A DNA stretch of 64,000 bases from Alteromonas sp. MMG017 (GCF_018100795.1 NZ_JAGJDY010000003.1:62001-126000), one strand, 5' to 3'; shown: positions 9,158 to 18,167, numbered from the stretch's first letter. Notes: generated by a model from the letters alone, not told the origin. A program made the numbers and translations.

Positions 9158-9597
9158 TCTTTTTCCTGCTCAAGCAATGCATCTGCCTTAGCCAGTTTGG
9201 CTTTGATATCCTGCGGCGCTGCTGAAGATTTCCGACGCACTACAAATAAAAGTGCGAAAATCACAAACAATACAGGTGCAGCCCATAACCACATAGTGGC
9301 AATCGTTACCGGTGGCTGGTAGTGCACAAAGTCGCCGTAACGGGCTTTCATGAAATCAATGACTTCAGCCTCTGACTTACCTTCTTTTAATAATGCGTAA
9401 ACCTTACGGCGCATATCGTGGGCAATCATGGCGTCGCTGTCGGCAATGTTCTGATTCTGGCACATAGGGCAGCGTAATTCGGCGGTTAAACTTAAAAATT
9501 GAGCACGTTGCGCGGGCGTATCAAAAGCAAAATTATCTTCAGCGCTAAAAACCGAAAAAGTGATAAATAGGGTCAACAGGACGATTAAACGCTTCAT
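9154..9597 (-). CDS. ccmH: Cytochrome c maturation thiol protein CcmH
   Basis: Membrane-anchored periplasmic thiol-disulfide protein that reduces apocytochrome c heme-binding cysteines. A signal peptide covers about residues 1-19. The family motif LRCPMCQNQ places the redox cysteines at 43 and 46. A C-terminal TM helix lies near 104-122. At 147 aa it equals the N-terminal domain of E. coli CcmH. It overlaps ccmG and ccmI by four bases on each side. Confidence 0.94.
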   Translation of the reverse strand: MKRLIVLLTLFITFSVFSAEDNFAFDTPAQRAQFLSLTAELRCPMCQNQNIADSDAMIAHDMRRKVYALLKEGKSEAEVIDFMKARYGDFVHYQPPVTIATMWLWAAPVLFVIFALLFVVRRKSSAAPQDIKAKLAKADALLEQEKE

Positions 9598-10232
9598 TCT
9601 CCTACTCTCCCTGTATCTTTAATATCAGTATCAATATCAGTTCCAGTTTCACCGTTCGCCTCAGCCACTAACTGCTGATAAAGCGGGCCCACTTTGTTTT
9701 GCCAAACACGCTCATTAATGTCACCAATATGATGCATGCGAATAACACCGTTGGCATCGAGTACGAAGTGCTCTGGGGCACCGGTAACCCCTAAATCTAA
9801 AGACGTATCGCGATACACATCAAAAATATTAAATGCATAAGGATTTCCGTAACGCCTTAGCATACTGGTTACTTCTTGCTGCACCCGAGTGAGCGTTTTT
9901 GTACCGAAGTCAGGGTCAAGATCTTGATCAAAATATAAGCCCACAAACTTCACACCTAGCTCATCTTTAAGCTGGGTTAAATACGGCATTTCTACGGCAC
10001 AGGTTACGCACCATACTCCCCACACATTAACGATAGTCACCTCACCTTTCAGTGACGCTGGCGTGTAGGTTGTATCCGGCTGCATTAAGTCGGGTAAAGC
10101 AAATTCGGGGAGAGCCTTACCTTTAACTTGTGAATCTAGCTCTCTAGGATCTGAAAAGAGCCCTTGAAACAGAAAAATCACCAGCATCGAAAACAGAACC
10201 AATGGAATGACAACTAAGGGTGCCTTTTTCAT
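9594..10232 (-). CDS. ccmG: Thioredoxin-like protein CcmG/DsbE
   Basis: Periplasmic, membrane-tethered thioredoxin-fold reductant for the cytochrome c maturation pathway, reduced in turn by DsbD. An N-terminal anchor lies near 5-25. The active site is WCVTC with cysteines 75 and 78, preceded by NVWGVW. The cis-Pro region is seen in LGVTGAPEHFVLD. The 212-aa length exceeds E. coli DsbE (185) through a C-terminal acidic Asp/Thr tail (DTDIDTDIKDTG) encoded by a small repetitive stretch. It overlaps ccmF and ccmH by 4 bp. Confidence 0.94.
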   Translation of the reverse strand: MKKAPLVVIPLVLFSMLVIFLFQGLFSDPRELDSQVKGKALPEFALPDLMQPDTTYTPASLKGEVTIVNVWGVWCVTCAVEMPYLTQLKDELGVKFVGLYFDQDLDPDFGTKTLTRVQQEVTSMLRRYGNPYAFNIFDVYRDTSLDLGVTGAPEHFVLDANGVIRMHHIGDINERVWQNKVGPLYQQLVAEANGETGTDIDTDIKDTGRVGE

Positions 10233-12274
10233 TGTGTGACCTCCTGACTACCGGCATCACTCGCATTTTTCGTCTCTGCTTCTGAGTGACTATCTTTTCC
10301 AGTCATCCGATTGATAGCTTTCGAGACTTTTTTCACTTTGGCCATGCGGTAGCGTTTATCGCTAATCGAGAAAATACCGCCAATCGCCATAACCACAGCA
10401 CCTGCCCATAACCACACAACAAAAGGCTTAATGTAGATACGCACTGCCCAAGCTCCGTCATCAAGAGGCTCGCCCATGGCAATAAATAAATCCCGCGATA
10501 CCGTAGAGTGGATTGCCGCTTCTGTCATTGGCATTCGCTGAACAGTATACATACGCTTCTCTGGCTCTAAATGTACAACAAATTCATCCGTCTTTTTCAC
10601 ATCAAACACACCTACATCAGCGGTGTAGTTTGGCCCTTGAAATGGCTTAACATCGGTGAAAGTAAAAGCATAACCACCAAGCTCTACTGTTTCGCCCACT
10701 TCCATTCGCACATCCCGTTCTAACTCATAGTTAGACACTAAAGTGATACCAATAATACTGATGGCAAAGCCGATATGACCTAACACCATACCCCAGTGAC
10801 TTGGGGTGAGCTTGCCTAGTTTTGTGAAAGTACCAGCATTACTTGGGTTAGCATTAACCCGCTGAAGTACTTCTTGCAATGTAGTAACCAAAATCCAGAA
10901 CACGAGGATCATGCCTAGCATTCCCATGTATTGTGGCGTGTCGTAACTGAAGTTCACTAAAAGCGCCGCACTGATGGCAATACCAGCGGCAACCAACAAC
11001 TGATTTTTAAGTGCACCTGCGGTTTGATGTTTCCAGCGAGTTAACGGGCCTAGGCCTAGGAACAACACAAAGGGAACAATCAACAGGGTAAACATTTGGT
11101 TAAAGAATGGCGCCCCCACTGAAATACTACCTAAGCCTAATTCTTTGTGAACCAGTGGCAATAACGTACCTAGTAGCACCACTAACGTTGCGGCACATAA
11201 AAATACGTTATTTCCCATTAATAACACTTCTCGGGAAAAGGCTTGGTATCGACCGGGGCTCTTTAACGCAGACGCACGCATGGCGTAAAGTAATAAGCCA
11301 AAACCACTTAACACGATAAGAATACCGAGTATAAATAGCCCGCGAGTTGGATCGCTGGCAAAGGAGTGGACGGACACTATCACCCCTGAGCGAACTAAAA
11401 ACGTCCCCAACAAACTTAATGAAAATGCAGCAATGGCCAGCAATACTGTCCACGACTTAAAGGCTTTTCGTTTCTCCGTGACCGCCAAAGAGTGCATTAG
11501 TGCAGTGCCCACTAACCAAGGCATAAAGGATGCATTCTCTACGGGATCCCAGAACCACCAGCCTCCCCAGCCAAGTTCGTAATAAGCCCACCAGCTACCA
11601 AGGGCAATACCCACGGTAAGAAACGCCCACGCTGCTATAACCCAAGGACGAGACCAACGCGCCCATGTAGAATCGAGTTGGCCTGAAATTAATGCTGAAA
11701 TAGCAAAAGCGAAAGCCACTGAGAAGCCTACATATCCCATGTATAACATTGGAGGGTGAATGATCATGCCGAAATCTTGCAGCAGCGGGTTTAAATCGCG
11801 CCCATCGACAGGGAAAAACGGCAGCATGCTATTGAAAGGATTTGAGGTAAGCAGCATGAACAAATAAAAACCAATGCCTACCATGCCTAAAACTGACAAG
11901 ACTCTTGCGACCATGGTAAGCGGTATACCGCGGCTAAAGATGGCAACTGCAACCGTCCAAATTGACAGCATCAATACCCACAACAAAAAAGAGCCTTCAT
12001 GGCCGCCCCAAACTGCAGTAATTTTATAAATAAGCGGAAGTTGGCTATTGGAGTGCTGCGCCACATACTCAACACTGAAATCGTCGGTAACAAAGGCGTA
12101 GGTTAAGCACAGATAAGCAATTAGGGTGAACACAAACAAGCCGATAGCAAGGGGTTTTGCGGTAGCCATGAGTGTATCGTGCTGACGGTGGGCCCCCCAT
12201 AGCGGGTAGACTGCAAGCAAAATAGATAATACTAAGGCGAGAGTTAACGCGATATTTCCAATCTCAGGTACCAT
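10229..12274 (-). CDS. ccmF: Heme lyase subunit CcmF
   Basis: Large inner-membrane protein that attaches heme from CcmE to apocytochrome c. At 681 aa with about 14 hydrophobic segments it has normal length. The heme-handling WWD motif lies at about 228-254 (WWAYYELGWGGWWFWDPVEN), and a conserved HPPMLYMGY at 173-181 carries one of the heme-ligand histidines. The C-terminal periplasmic domain (about 500-610) precedes a last TM. The C-terminus is a polar tail. It follows ccmE by 2 bp and overlaps ccmG. Confidence 0.96.
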   Translation of the reverse strand: MVPEIGNIALTLALVLSILLAVYPLWGAHRQHDTLMATAKPLAIGLFVFTLIAYLCLTYAFVTDDFSVEYVAQHSNSQLPLIYKITAVWGGHEGSFLLWVLMLSIWTVAVAIFSRGIPLTMVARVLSVLGMVGIGFYLFMLLTSNPFNSMLPFFPVDGRDLNPLLQDFGMIIHPPMLYMGYVGFSVAFAFAISALISGQLDSTWARWSRPWVIAAWAFLTVGIALGSWWAYYELGWGGWWFWDPVENASFMPWLVGTALMHSLAVTEKRKAFKSWTVLLAIAAFSLSLLGTFLVRSGVIVSVHSFASDPTRGLFILGILIVLSGFGLLLYAMRASALKSPGRYQAFSREVLLMGNNVFLCAATLVVLLGTLLPLVHKELGLGSISVGAPFFNQMFTLLIVPFVLFLGLGPLTRWKHQTAGALKNQLLVAAGIAISAALLVNFSYDTPQYMGMLGMILVFWILVTTLQEVLQRVNANPSNAGTFTKLGKLTPSHWGMVLGHIGFAISIIGITLVSNYELERDVRMEVGETVELGGYAFTFTDVKPFQGPNYTADVGVFDVKKTDEFVVHLEPEKRMYTVQRMPMTEAAIHSTVSRDLFIAMGEPLDDGAWAVRIYIKPFVVWLWAGAVVMAIGGIFSISDKRYRMAKVKKVSKAINRMTGKDSHSEAETKNASDAGSQEVTQ

Positions 12275-12276
12275 AA

Positions 12277-12849
12277 CTACTGGGCTCCTGGTTTAAACTT
12301 TGACTCTGGCTCTAATTCTGGCTTGGATTTAGAATTTGCTTCAAATTTTGGTGTCGCGTCATATTGATAAGAAGATGAGGCATCGGTGACAGGCATATTA
12401 GCAGGCTTTTCATGCTTAATACCTTTCATTTTTTCTGCCAACTCAGGTGGCATGTATTCTTCATCATGCTTAGCCAGCACTTCTTGCGCGGTAATTTCTG
12501 TTGCCGAAGTAAGCACACCGGTAGCCACAATCCCTTGGCCTTCACGAAACAAGTCAGGCAGTATGCCAGTGTAGGTCACCGTGACGATGGGCCCCGTATC
12601 TATCAAATCAAAGGAAACCGCTAGACTTTTGCTGTCGCGGCTCACACTGCCGGGCACAACCATGCCGCCAATACGAAGACGTTGACCTACATGAGGCATT
12701 TGCCCTTGCTTACCTTCAATAATTTCACTTGGCGTATAAAATAAATCGATACTGTCGTTCAATGCATAAAGCATTAAGCCAATAGCGCTGGCAATTAACA
12801 GCCCAACAATACCCACTACCGCCAAACGCTGCTTTCTTCTAGGGTTCAT
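12277..12849 (-). CDS. ccmE: Heme chaperone CcmE
   Basis: Periplasmic membrane-anchored chaperone that binds heme covalently and passes it to CcmF. An N-terminal TM lies near 9-29, then the OB-fold core. The heme-binding motif is [12 protein letters not shown], giving His128 as the covalent ligand and a nearby Tyr132. The protein is 190 aa; the C-terminal 40 residues are a Lys/Pro/Glu-rich, probably disordered tail (repeats of [12 protein letters not shown] type). Start ATG at 12849, with a 35-bp gap to ccmD. Confidence 0.95.
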   Translation of the reverse strand: MNPRRKQRLAVVGIVGLLIASAIGLMLYALNDSIDLFYTPSEIIEGKQGQMPHVGQRLRIGGMVVPGSVSRDSKSLAVSFDLIDTGPIVTVTYTGILPDLFREGQGIVATGVLTSATEITAQEVLAKHDEEYMPPELAEKMKGIKHEKPANMPVTDASSSYQYDATPKFEANSKSKPELEPESKFKPGAQ

Positions 12850-12884
12850 GCAACTATCTCACTTTAAAAACTACTGACTACAAC

Positions 12885-13100
12885 TTAACGTGCTGATGAA
12901 GCGTGTGATTTTTCTCTCGCTTCTTTAATTCGCACCTGACGCTGTTGTTCTTTTAAAACCGATTTCAGTAACCCTTTATGTTGGCGAAAACTGAATACCA
13001 CTAGCAGTATCATTACGCCAAAGGTTACACCAAAAGATAACCATACATAGAAGGCATAGCCTCCCATGTCTAAAAATGCTGAGAAAGAATCAAACTGCAT
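12885..13100 (-). CDS. ccmD: Heme exporter accessory protein CcmD
   Basis: Small inner-membrane protein that helps release holo-CcmE from CcmABC. It has 71 aa with one TM helix (about 13-37) and a basic cytoplasmic tail. The N-terminal FLDMGGYAFYVWLS block is characteristic of CcmD. Start and ccmC stop share one base (TAATG). Confidence 0.92.
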   Translation of the reverse strand: MQFDSFSAFLDMGGYAFYVWLSFGVTFGVMILLVVFSFRQHKGLLKSVLKEQQRQVRIKEAREKSHASSAR

Positions 13101-13849
13101 TAGCTATTCTCACTTGTTGCTTGCGCTAACTTTTGCACCCAAGGACGATGCATTTCACGGCGCACAATTTCGCTGCGTAGCCTTATGGTAGTGACTGCCC
13201 CAATAAAAAAGGCAAAACCTAACAAGCTAATTAATAATGGCCACAACATTTCAGGGGCAATAGAAGGCTGATCAAATTTGCTGATGGTGGCCCCTTGATG
13301 CAAGGTATTCCACCACTCTACGGAATAATGAATGATAGGAATATTCACCACACCGACTAACGCCATCACGCCTGCGGCTTTACCCGCTTGTTGTTTATCT
13401 TCAAAGGCGCCGTATAGCGCAATAACGCCGATATACAAAAATAACAAAATAAGTTCTGAAGTAAGGCGTGCATCCCACACCCACCAAGCACCCCACATAG
13501 GTTTCCCCCACGCTGCACCGGTAAATAACGCAATGAAGGTCATGACTGCACCCACTGGTGCCATGGCTATCATGCTCATGTAGGCCGTTCGCCACTGCCA
13601 CACCATTCCCACCAATGCTGCAATCGCCATCGCCACGTAAGTGCCCATAGACAACATGGCGCTTGGCACATGAATGTAGATAATGCGAAACGAATCACCT
13701 TGTTGATAATCTTGTGGTGCAAATGCTAGCCCCCACACCGTACCAACGGCCAGGCATAACAACGCACTAACCCACAACCAAGGCTGCAAGGTGACGCACA
13801 ATTGGTAAGCATTTTCTGTTTTAGCGTAAGGATGTAACCACTTCCACAT
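13100..13849 (-). CDS. ccmC: Heme transporter subunit CcmC
   Basis: Inner-membrane protein that loads heme on to CcmE. I place the start at the ATG at 13849 (MWKWLHPYAK), giving 249 aa, close to E. coli CcmC; an in-frame open stretch upstream to 14212 is only a shadow of ccmB. Axial heme ligand positions are His60 (YIHVPSAML) and His184 (NTLHQG), and the WWD motif WGKPMWGAWWVWDARLTSEL covers about 114-133. Start and ccmB stop overlap by one base (TGATG). Six TM segments are visible. Confidence 0.95.
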   Translation of the reverse strand: MWKWLHPYAKTENAYQLCVTLQPWLWVSALLCLAVGTVWGLAFAPQDYQQGDSFRIIYIHVPSAMLSMGTYVAMAIAALVGMVWQWRTAYMSMIAMAPVGAVMTFIALFTGAAWGKPMWGAWWVWDARLTSELILLFLYIGVIALYGAFEDKQQAGKAAGVMALVGVVNIPIIHYSVEWWNTLHQGATISKFDQPSIAPEMLWPLLISLLGFAFFIGAVTTIRLRSEIVRREMHRPWVQKLAQATSENS

Positions 13850-14517
13850 CAGTTTTGACTCACTTTCAAAGAATAAGCTATGGCAAACGGCGCAGCGGCA
13901 GCAGCCAATAACAGCATGGCGCCAATAATAGCAAGTTGAGGATGATAAGGTAATTGCAGTGCGGCAGAATCTACAGCAGATGTGGCAAAAATCAATAACG
14001 GAATAAATACAGGGATTAAAAGCAATGCTAAAAGCAGTCCGCCCCGTGCTAACCCTACTGTTAATCCCACTGCAATAGCACCAATTAGCGACAGCAAAGG
14101 TGTGCCAATTAACAAAGTAAGCATTAATGCTATAAACATATCCATGCTTAGGTTTAAAAACATCGCGAGCAACGGTGACAATATTAGCAAGGGCACGAAA
14201 CTCACCAACCAATGTGCCAGTACTTTTACCGTAGCAACGGCTGGCAATGACATACCACTTAACGTGTATTGCTCTAATGAACCATCAATAAAATCATCAC
14301 GAAAGAGGCGTTCCATCCCTAACAAGGATGACAAAATAGCCGCTATCCAGATAACGCCTGGGCCAATACGTTGCAGTGTTTCAGGAGAAGGGCTTACGCC
14401 TAGGGGAAATAGGGTCACCACCATCAATAAAAACATGAGGGGTTGAACCAGTTCAGCTTTTTGCTGAAACGCAATCTGCATGTCACGTTTGAATATACCT
14501 AGCAGCAAAGACTTCAA
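13849..14517 (-). CDS. ccmB: Heme exporter permease CcmB
   Basis: ABC transporter membrane subunit of the CcmABCD complex, which releases holo-CcmE. It has 222 aa and six hydrophobic segments. The N-terminal FKRDMQIAFQQKAELVQPL and the LFRDDFIDGSLEQYTLSG block (about 70-87) are diagnostic for CcmB. It overlaps ccmA by 4 bp and ccmC by 1 bp. A 154-codon open frame on the opposite strand inside it is a shadow. Confidence 0.94.
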   Translation of the reverse strand: MKSLLLGIFKRDMQIAFQQKAELVQPLMFLLMVVTLFPLGVSPSPETLQRIGPGVIWIAAILSSLLGMERLFRDDFIDGSLEQYTLSGMSLPAVATVKVLAHWLVSFVPLLILSPLLAMFLNLSMDMFIALMLTLLIGTPLLSLIGAIAVGLTVGLARGGLLLALLLIPVFIPLLIFATSAVDSAALQLPYHPQLAIIGAMLLLAAAAAPFAIAYSLKVSQN

Positions 14518-15167
14518 AACCGGTACTCCAAATCAACACAACGGTGCGTGCCCGCTTCAGCAGATAGTGCTTGGTGGGAAGTGGTAATAATCATGCCCCC
14601 TTCAGCCACATGTTGTTTCATTTTGCGCTCAAGTAATATTACGCCAGCGGTATCAAGGGCTGTGAATGGTTCATCTAATATCCACACCGCTGCCGGCTTA
14701 AGCCAAAGCCGACTCAGTGCAACGCGGCGTTGTTGTCCCGCAGATAAAAACCTGACGGGCACATCTTCAAGGCCAACTAAACCTAAGCGTTCAAGCACTT
14801 GATAAATAGTGCTATCGATATCAGATGCTTGGGTAAGATCTCTATTTTGAATACCATGTTGCGCTAGCCAAAAGCGTAAGTTATCAATGGCAGACAAAGC
14901 ACCATTTAATGCGCTTTTGTGGCCTAAATAAATTAGGTTTTGATAATACAATGAAGGGTTGCTACTGATATTCACGCCGTCGAAAGTCACGTCACCGTGT
15001 TCGGGCGAACTCAAGCCAGTAAGGATACGCAAAAGGCTGGTTTTGCCTGCACCGTTAGGCCCACGCAAATATACTAATTCCCCTGCATTAAGATTTAACG
15101 AAAAATCGTCAAACAAAACACGATCGCGTTTTATGCAAGTTAGTCCAGATGCACATAAACCGGACAC
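14514..15167 (-). CDS. ccmA: Heme exporter ATPase CcmA
   Basis: ATP-binding subunit of CcmABCD, energising release of heme-loaded CcmE. Walker A GPNGAGKT lies at 36-43, the signature is LSAGQQRR around 134-141, and Walker B WILDEP near 157-162. At 217 aa it is normal. It is the first gene of the ccm operon; the promoter must lie in the 184-bp gap shared with the divergent fliK-like gene. Confidence 0.94.
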   Translation of the reverse strand: MSGLCASGLTCIKRDRVLFDDFSLNLNAGELVYLRGPNGAGKTSLLRILTGLSSPEHGDVTFDGVNISSNPSLYYQNLIYLGHKSALNGALSAIDNLRFWLAQHGIQNRDLTQASDIDSTIYQVLERLGLVGLEDVPVRFLSAGQQRRVALSRLWLKPAAVWILDEPFTALDTAGVILLERKMKQHVAEGGMIITTSHQALSAEAGTHRCVDLEYRF

Positions 15168-15251
15168 GCAAGCTCCTTTACTATTGACTATTCAAAACCG
15201 GCGTAGTTTATCACAGTAAGATTCTTTCGCAGTCGCGAATTATGATTAAAT

Positions 15252-15265
15252 ATGATTTACTTCAA
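15252..15265 (-). promoter_or_regulatory. Possible Fnr/Anr-type site upstream of ccmA
   Basis: On the minus strand TTGAA-GTAA-ATCAT matches eight of ten fixed positions of the Fnr consensus TTGAT-N4-ATCAA, about 90 bp upstream of ccmA. Oxygen-responsive control of ccm genes is known in enterobacteria. I could not find a -10 at a standard class II distance, so this remains weak. Confidence 0.25.
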
Positions 15266-15317
15266 TCACAAACGCGGTGATATGCCTCACTTATTACCTA
15301 TACTTCATATAACCGAT

Positions 15318-15344
15318 TAAACTCGTCGTTCATCTTGCCGATAA
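15318..15344 (+). promoter_or_regulatory. Sigma-28 (FliA) promoter for the fliK-like gene
   Basis: TAAACTCG at 15318-15325, exactly 11 bp, then GCCGATAA at 15337-15344. The -10 is a perfect match to the enterobacterial FliA consensus (TAAAGTTT-N11-GCCGATAA) and the -35 has the TAAA core. The start codon at 15352 is only 8 bp past the -10, so the transcript would begin at or next to the ATG. Confidence 0.6.
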
Positions 15345-15351
15345 GCTCGTT

Positions 15352-17859
15352 ATGACATCACAGTTAAGCGCACTGCTTTCAAATATTACTCAGAATACTT
15401 CAGGGTCGAAATCGTCGGCAGCATCTGTGATGAATAATTTATCCCAAGCTGCAGCGCTTGATACCGCCGCGAAGGTAACCGTGGCGCGATTGCCTGAACA
15501 GATACTTGCTATTCAAACGCAAGGGCAACCAGCAACACAGGTTTCATTGTTGAAAAGCGCAGATTTATTGCCGCCACAGCGCCCTCAATTAACCTCTTTC
15601 AGTCAAGGTGGAGTAACTCAAGCTGTCCTTATTAGCACTGAAACAGGCATGAGTACCAGTCAAGTTACCGCGATGCAGCTTAAAACCCTTTCACTTTCGT
15701 TAGCGACAATGCTGGCATCTATGCCGACACCACAACAAAGCATGCGCATTAATGTGCAGGCAACGGTTACGCAATTAACGAATAATCAACTGAGTCTATC
15801 ACTAGCAGATGGTCAGCAGTTAAATGTAGCACTAAAGCCTAACGCCGCAGCGCAATTAAGTAGCGATATCAAAAACAATGGCAAGCTGGTTTCACTGTCA
15901 CTTAATCAAGTGCCTGGTGATACGGGTAAATTGGCAGTTGCAATAACGTCAACGAAACATACAAACTTGGCCACACAGGGTGCTCAATCAGCAGCTTCCA
16001 CTTTACAAGCCGCCCCCTTATCGATAACAGATAGCAAAGTTTCGGCTGTCATCACCAATACATTGCGCGCCCAAGGTATCGCTTTCGGACATGGCAACAT
16101 AGGCAACGCTAATGTGCCAGATACAATTGCTAAGCAACTTCCGAACATTCAAACACCAAATACTTTGCAGCAAGTATCTATGCTCAGCCTTAAGGGCAAT
16201 ACACTAACATCGTATTCCGCTGTAAGTCAGGCAGTATTGAAGTACCCTTCACCTGAAGGTGGTACTGTCATTCCAAGGGCTTCAGAGCAACTTGCCGCTA
16301 AACTTAGTGCTTCAGCTATTCCTGTGGGAGCCATAGTTGAAAGAGGGGTTGGAAAAGGGGTTGAAAAAACGGCTGGCAATAATTCCACTGTGACGGATGC
16401 CTCAGCGAAAACTTCTGCAAATGGTAATGACAATTTAGTTCAACGAGCAAAAGCAGATAATGCTAATCAAGCGTCGAGTTCTCCATCAATTAAGTCATCG
16501 CCGGATTTAACCACCGCGTTAGGTAGCAAAGGTGCTTCGATACAAGGGACTGATGTTCACAAAGCTATTATTACATTGTCTCGCGCATTACTTAGCCAGA
16601 CAGGCTCTACCCAACAAGCGCTTACACAGTTAACGGCAATACTTAACGGGACCGTCGAAGGCAGCGATAAAACCACTGCCGTATTAAGTCAAATAGCTAA
16701 GCAAATTACGGGAATAAATCGCAACGCATTACCCAGTGCTAGACCACTATTAACATCCCAACCATTTAATGCAACTACCACACCTGCCTCATCTAATTCG
16801 AGCCAAGAGAGTAACGCTTCCACAAATGACAATACTGCTAGCTTGAAAACGGCCGCCGGAGATATAAATACAGGTAGCACTGATACCAATTTGCGAAAAG
16901 GCATTTCTCAGCTAATCGCTTTGCTCGGTGGGTCGGGAAATGGCATTCGCGGAAATGCAACACAGGGCATAGCCCCCCCTCCAAATACAGCCCCTTCGAG
17001 TGATAAAGCAGCAACTCAAGCAACTAGTTTACAGGATGTAGAAAAAAGTGGTTTAGAGGCAAAATCCTCGACGCCAAATACCCAACCAAACACCCAAGCG
17101 ACTCAAAATAACACCGATGCATCATTGGCTTCGCGCATTCATGCTTTGGTTAACTCCCCCGCTATCGCGGTAACGCCGCTAACCTTAACGTCTCCAATTG
17201 CGGCGTCTAATTTTGTGCAAGGTTTAGTGGCATTATTACAGCTATCATTAGCGGGTAGAGCACTATCAAGACAACCATCTCTTAAAGCACAAATTGATTC
17301 ACCGGATAGCATTATTAGTAAAACGATAACCAATACGTCTGCAACTGCCCCTTCTAGCCGTGTTGCGCAAGATGTTGCCAACCTTGATAGTCGCACAAAT
17401 TTACTGGCTAATTTAAAAACTTTATTGGCAAACCATCAACACAGTAAAGTCGCTCAAGCCGAAACTCGGGTTCAAGGGCAAGATAGTTTTTTCTATGCAA
17501 TACCTTCTGTGTCTCAACATTACGCACCGGCTGAACTTTTAGTGCAAAGAGAGCCTGACCGACAACACGAAAAAGAGGGTAAAGACGGAGATCGGCGTTT
17601 ATGGAATGTCACCATGAAGCTAGATATTGGTGATGCGGGCCAACTACTCGCAAAATCTAAGATAGACACCGATACCATCACTATTGACCTTTATACTTCT
17701 AACGAAACCGTACTCACTCGGGTTGCTGATACCTTGCCTTTTCTAGAACGACGATTAGCTGATTTAGGGCTGAATGTTGAGAAAATGAGTTTTCAGCGGG
17801 GACATATACCTGAAACACTAAATAAGCGTCCACATCAAATTTTTGAGACCAGAGTATGA
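15352..17859 (+). CDS. FliK-like flagellar hook-length control protein
   Basis: The C-terminal domain (about 750-835, LWNVTMKLDIGDAGQLLAKS, then LPFLERRLADLGLNVEKMSF) matches the FliK/Flg_hook fold that switches the flagellar export specificity. The first 700 residues are Ser/Thr/Gln/Ala-rich, low complexity and probably extended, as expected of a molecular ruler. At 835 aa it is about twice E. coli FliK (375-405 aa). No classical SD precedes the ATG, but a sigma-28 promoter ends 8 bp upstream. The next gene overlaps by ATGA and encodes a FlhB C-terminal homologue, FliK's known partner. No other flagellar genes are nearby, so this may be a second, non-canonical FliK rather than the main one. 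Confidence 0.78.
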   Translation: MTSQLSALLSNITQNTSGSKSSAASVMNNLSQAAALDTAAKVTVARLPEQILAIQTQGQPATQVSLLKSADLLPPQRPQLTSFSQGGVTQAVLISTETGMSTSQVTAMQLKTLSLSLATMLASMPTPQQSMRINVQATVTQLTNNQLSLSLADGQQLNVALKPNAAAQLSSDIKNNGKLVSLSLNQVPGDTGKLAVAITSTKHTNLATQGAQSAASTLQAAPLSITDSKVSAVITNTLRAQGIAFGHGNIGNANVPDTIAKQLPNIQTPNTLQQVSMLSLKGNTLTSYSAVSQAVLKYPSPEGGTVIPRASEQLAAKLSASAIPVGAIVERGVGKGVEKTAGNNSTVTDASAKTSANGNDNLVQRAKADNANQASSSPSIKSSPDLTTALGSKGASIQGTDVHKAIITLSRALLSQTGSTQQALTQLTAILNGTVEGSDKTTAVLSQIAKQITGINRNALPSARPLLTSQPFNATTTPASSNSSQESNASTNDNTASLKTAAGDINTGSTDTNLRKGISQLIALLGGSGNGIRGNATQGIAPPPNTAPSSDKAATQATSLQDVEKSGLEAKSSTPNTQPNTQATQNNTDASLASRIHALVNSPAIAVTPLTLTSPIAASNFVQGLVALLQLSLAGRALSRQPSLKAQIDSPDSIISKTITNTSATAPSSRVAQDVANLDSRTNLLANLKTLLANHQHSKVAQAETRVQGQDSFFYAIPSVSQHYAPAELLVQREPDRQHEKEGKDGDRRLWNVTMKLDIGDAGQLLAKSKIDTDTITIDLYTSNETVLTRVADTLPFLERRLADLGLNVEKMSFQRGHIPETLNKRPHQIFETRV

Positions 17860-18167
17860 GTGAGAAAGCGAAGCGTGCCATTGGGCTCAAATATGATGGT
17901 GGGGATAAAAAAACAGCTCCAAAAGTTGTCGCAAAAGGCTACGGCGACCTTGCAGAAGCGATTATCGCCATGGCTGAAGAGTCAGGTATTCTTATCCATG
18001 AAGACCCCTATCTTAGCGAAGTACTTAGTACTTTAGATTTGGGGCAAGATATACCTGAATCGTTATATTTTGTTATTGCAGAGCTACTAGCATACTCCTA
18101 TGTTCTGCAAGGAAAAATACCGCCAGGGTGGGAAGGTGTGGTTAAGCATATAAATTATGAAGTATAA
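17856..18167 (+). CDS. Stand-alone FlhB C-terminal domain protein (FlhB2/YlqH-like)
   Basis: 103-aa soluble protein corresponding to the cytoplasmic C-terminal domain of the flagellar export protein FlhB (EscU/YscU family). Residues 9-27 (IGLKYDGGDKKTAPKVVAK) align with the FlhB segment that follows the autocleavage site, and LDLGQDIPESLYFVIAELLAYSY matches the last helices. The membrane domain is absent and so is the NPTH cleavage motif: AKRAIGLKYD stands where NPTHYSVALKYD would be. It overlaps the fliK-like gene by 4 bp. A comparable FliK-like/FlhB-C pair (ylqG-ylqH) is known in Bacillus. Its role in export is inferred. Confidence 0.85.
   Translation: MSEKAKRAIGLKYDGGDKKTAPKVVAKGYGDLAEAIIAMAEESGILIHEDPYLSEVLSTLDLGQDIPESLYFVIAELLAYSYVLQGKIPPGWEGVVKHINYEV

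Noticed and set aside
13850-14212. N-terminal extension of ccmC
   Set aside because: Open frame only; overlaps ccmB, is cysteine-rich and unlike CcmC, whose conserved start is MWKWLHPYAK at 13849.
13982-14446. 154-codon ORF antisense to ccmB
   Set aside because: Lies wholly within a well supported ccmB; Asn/Ile/Lys-rich composition is what the complement of a hydrophobic gene gives.
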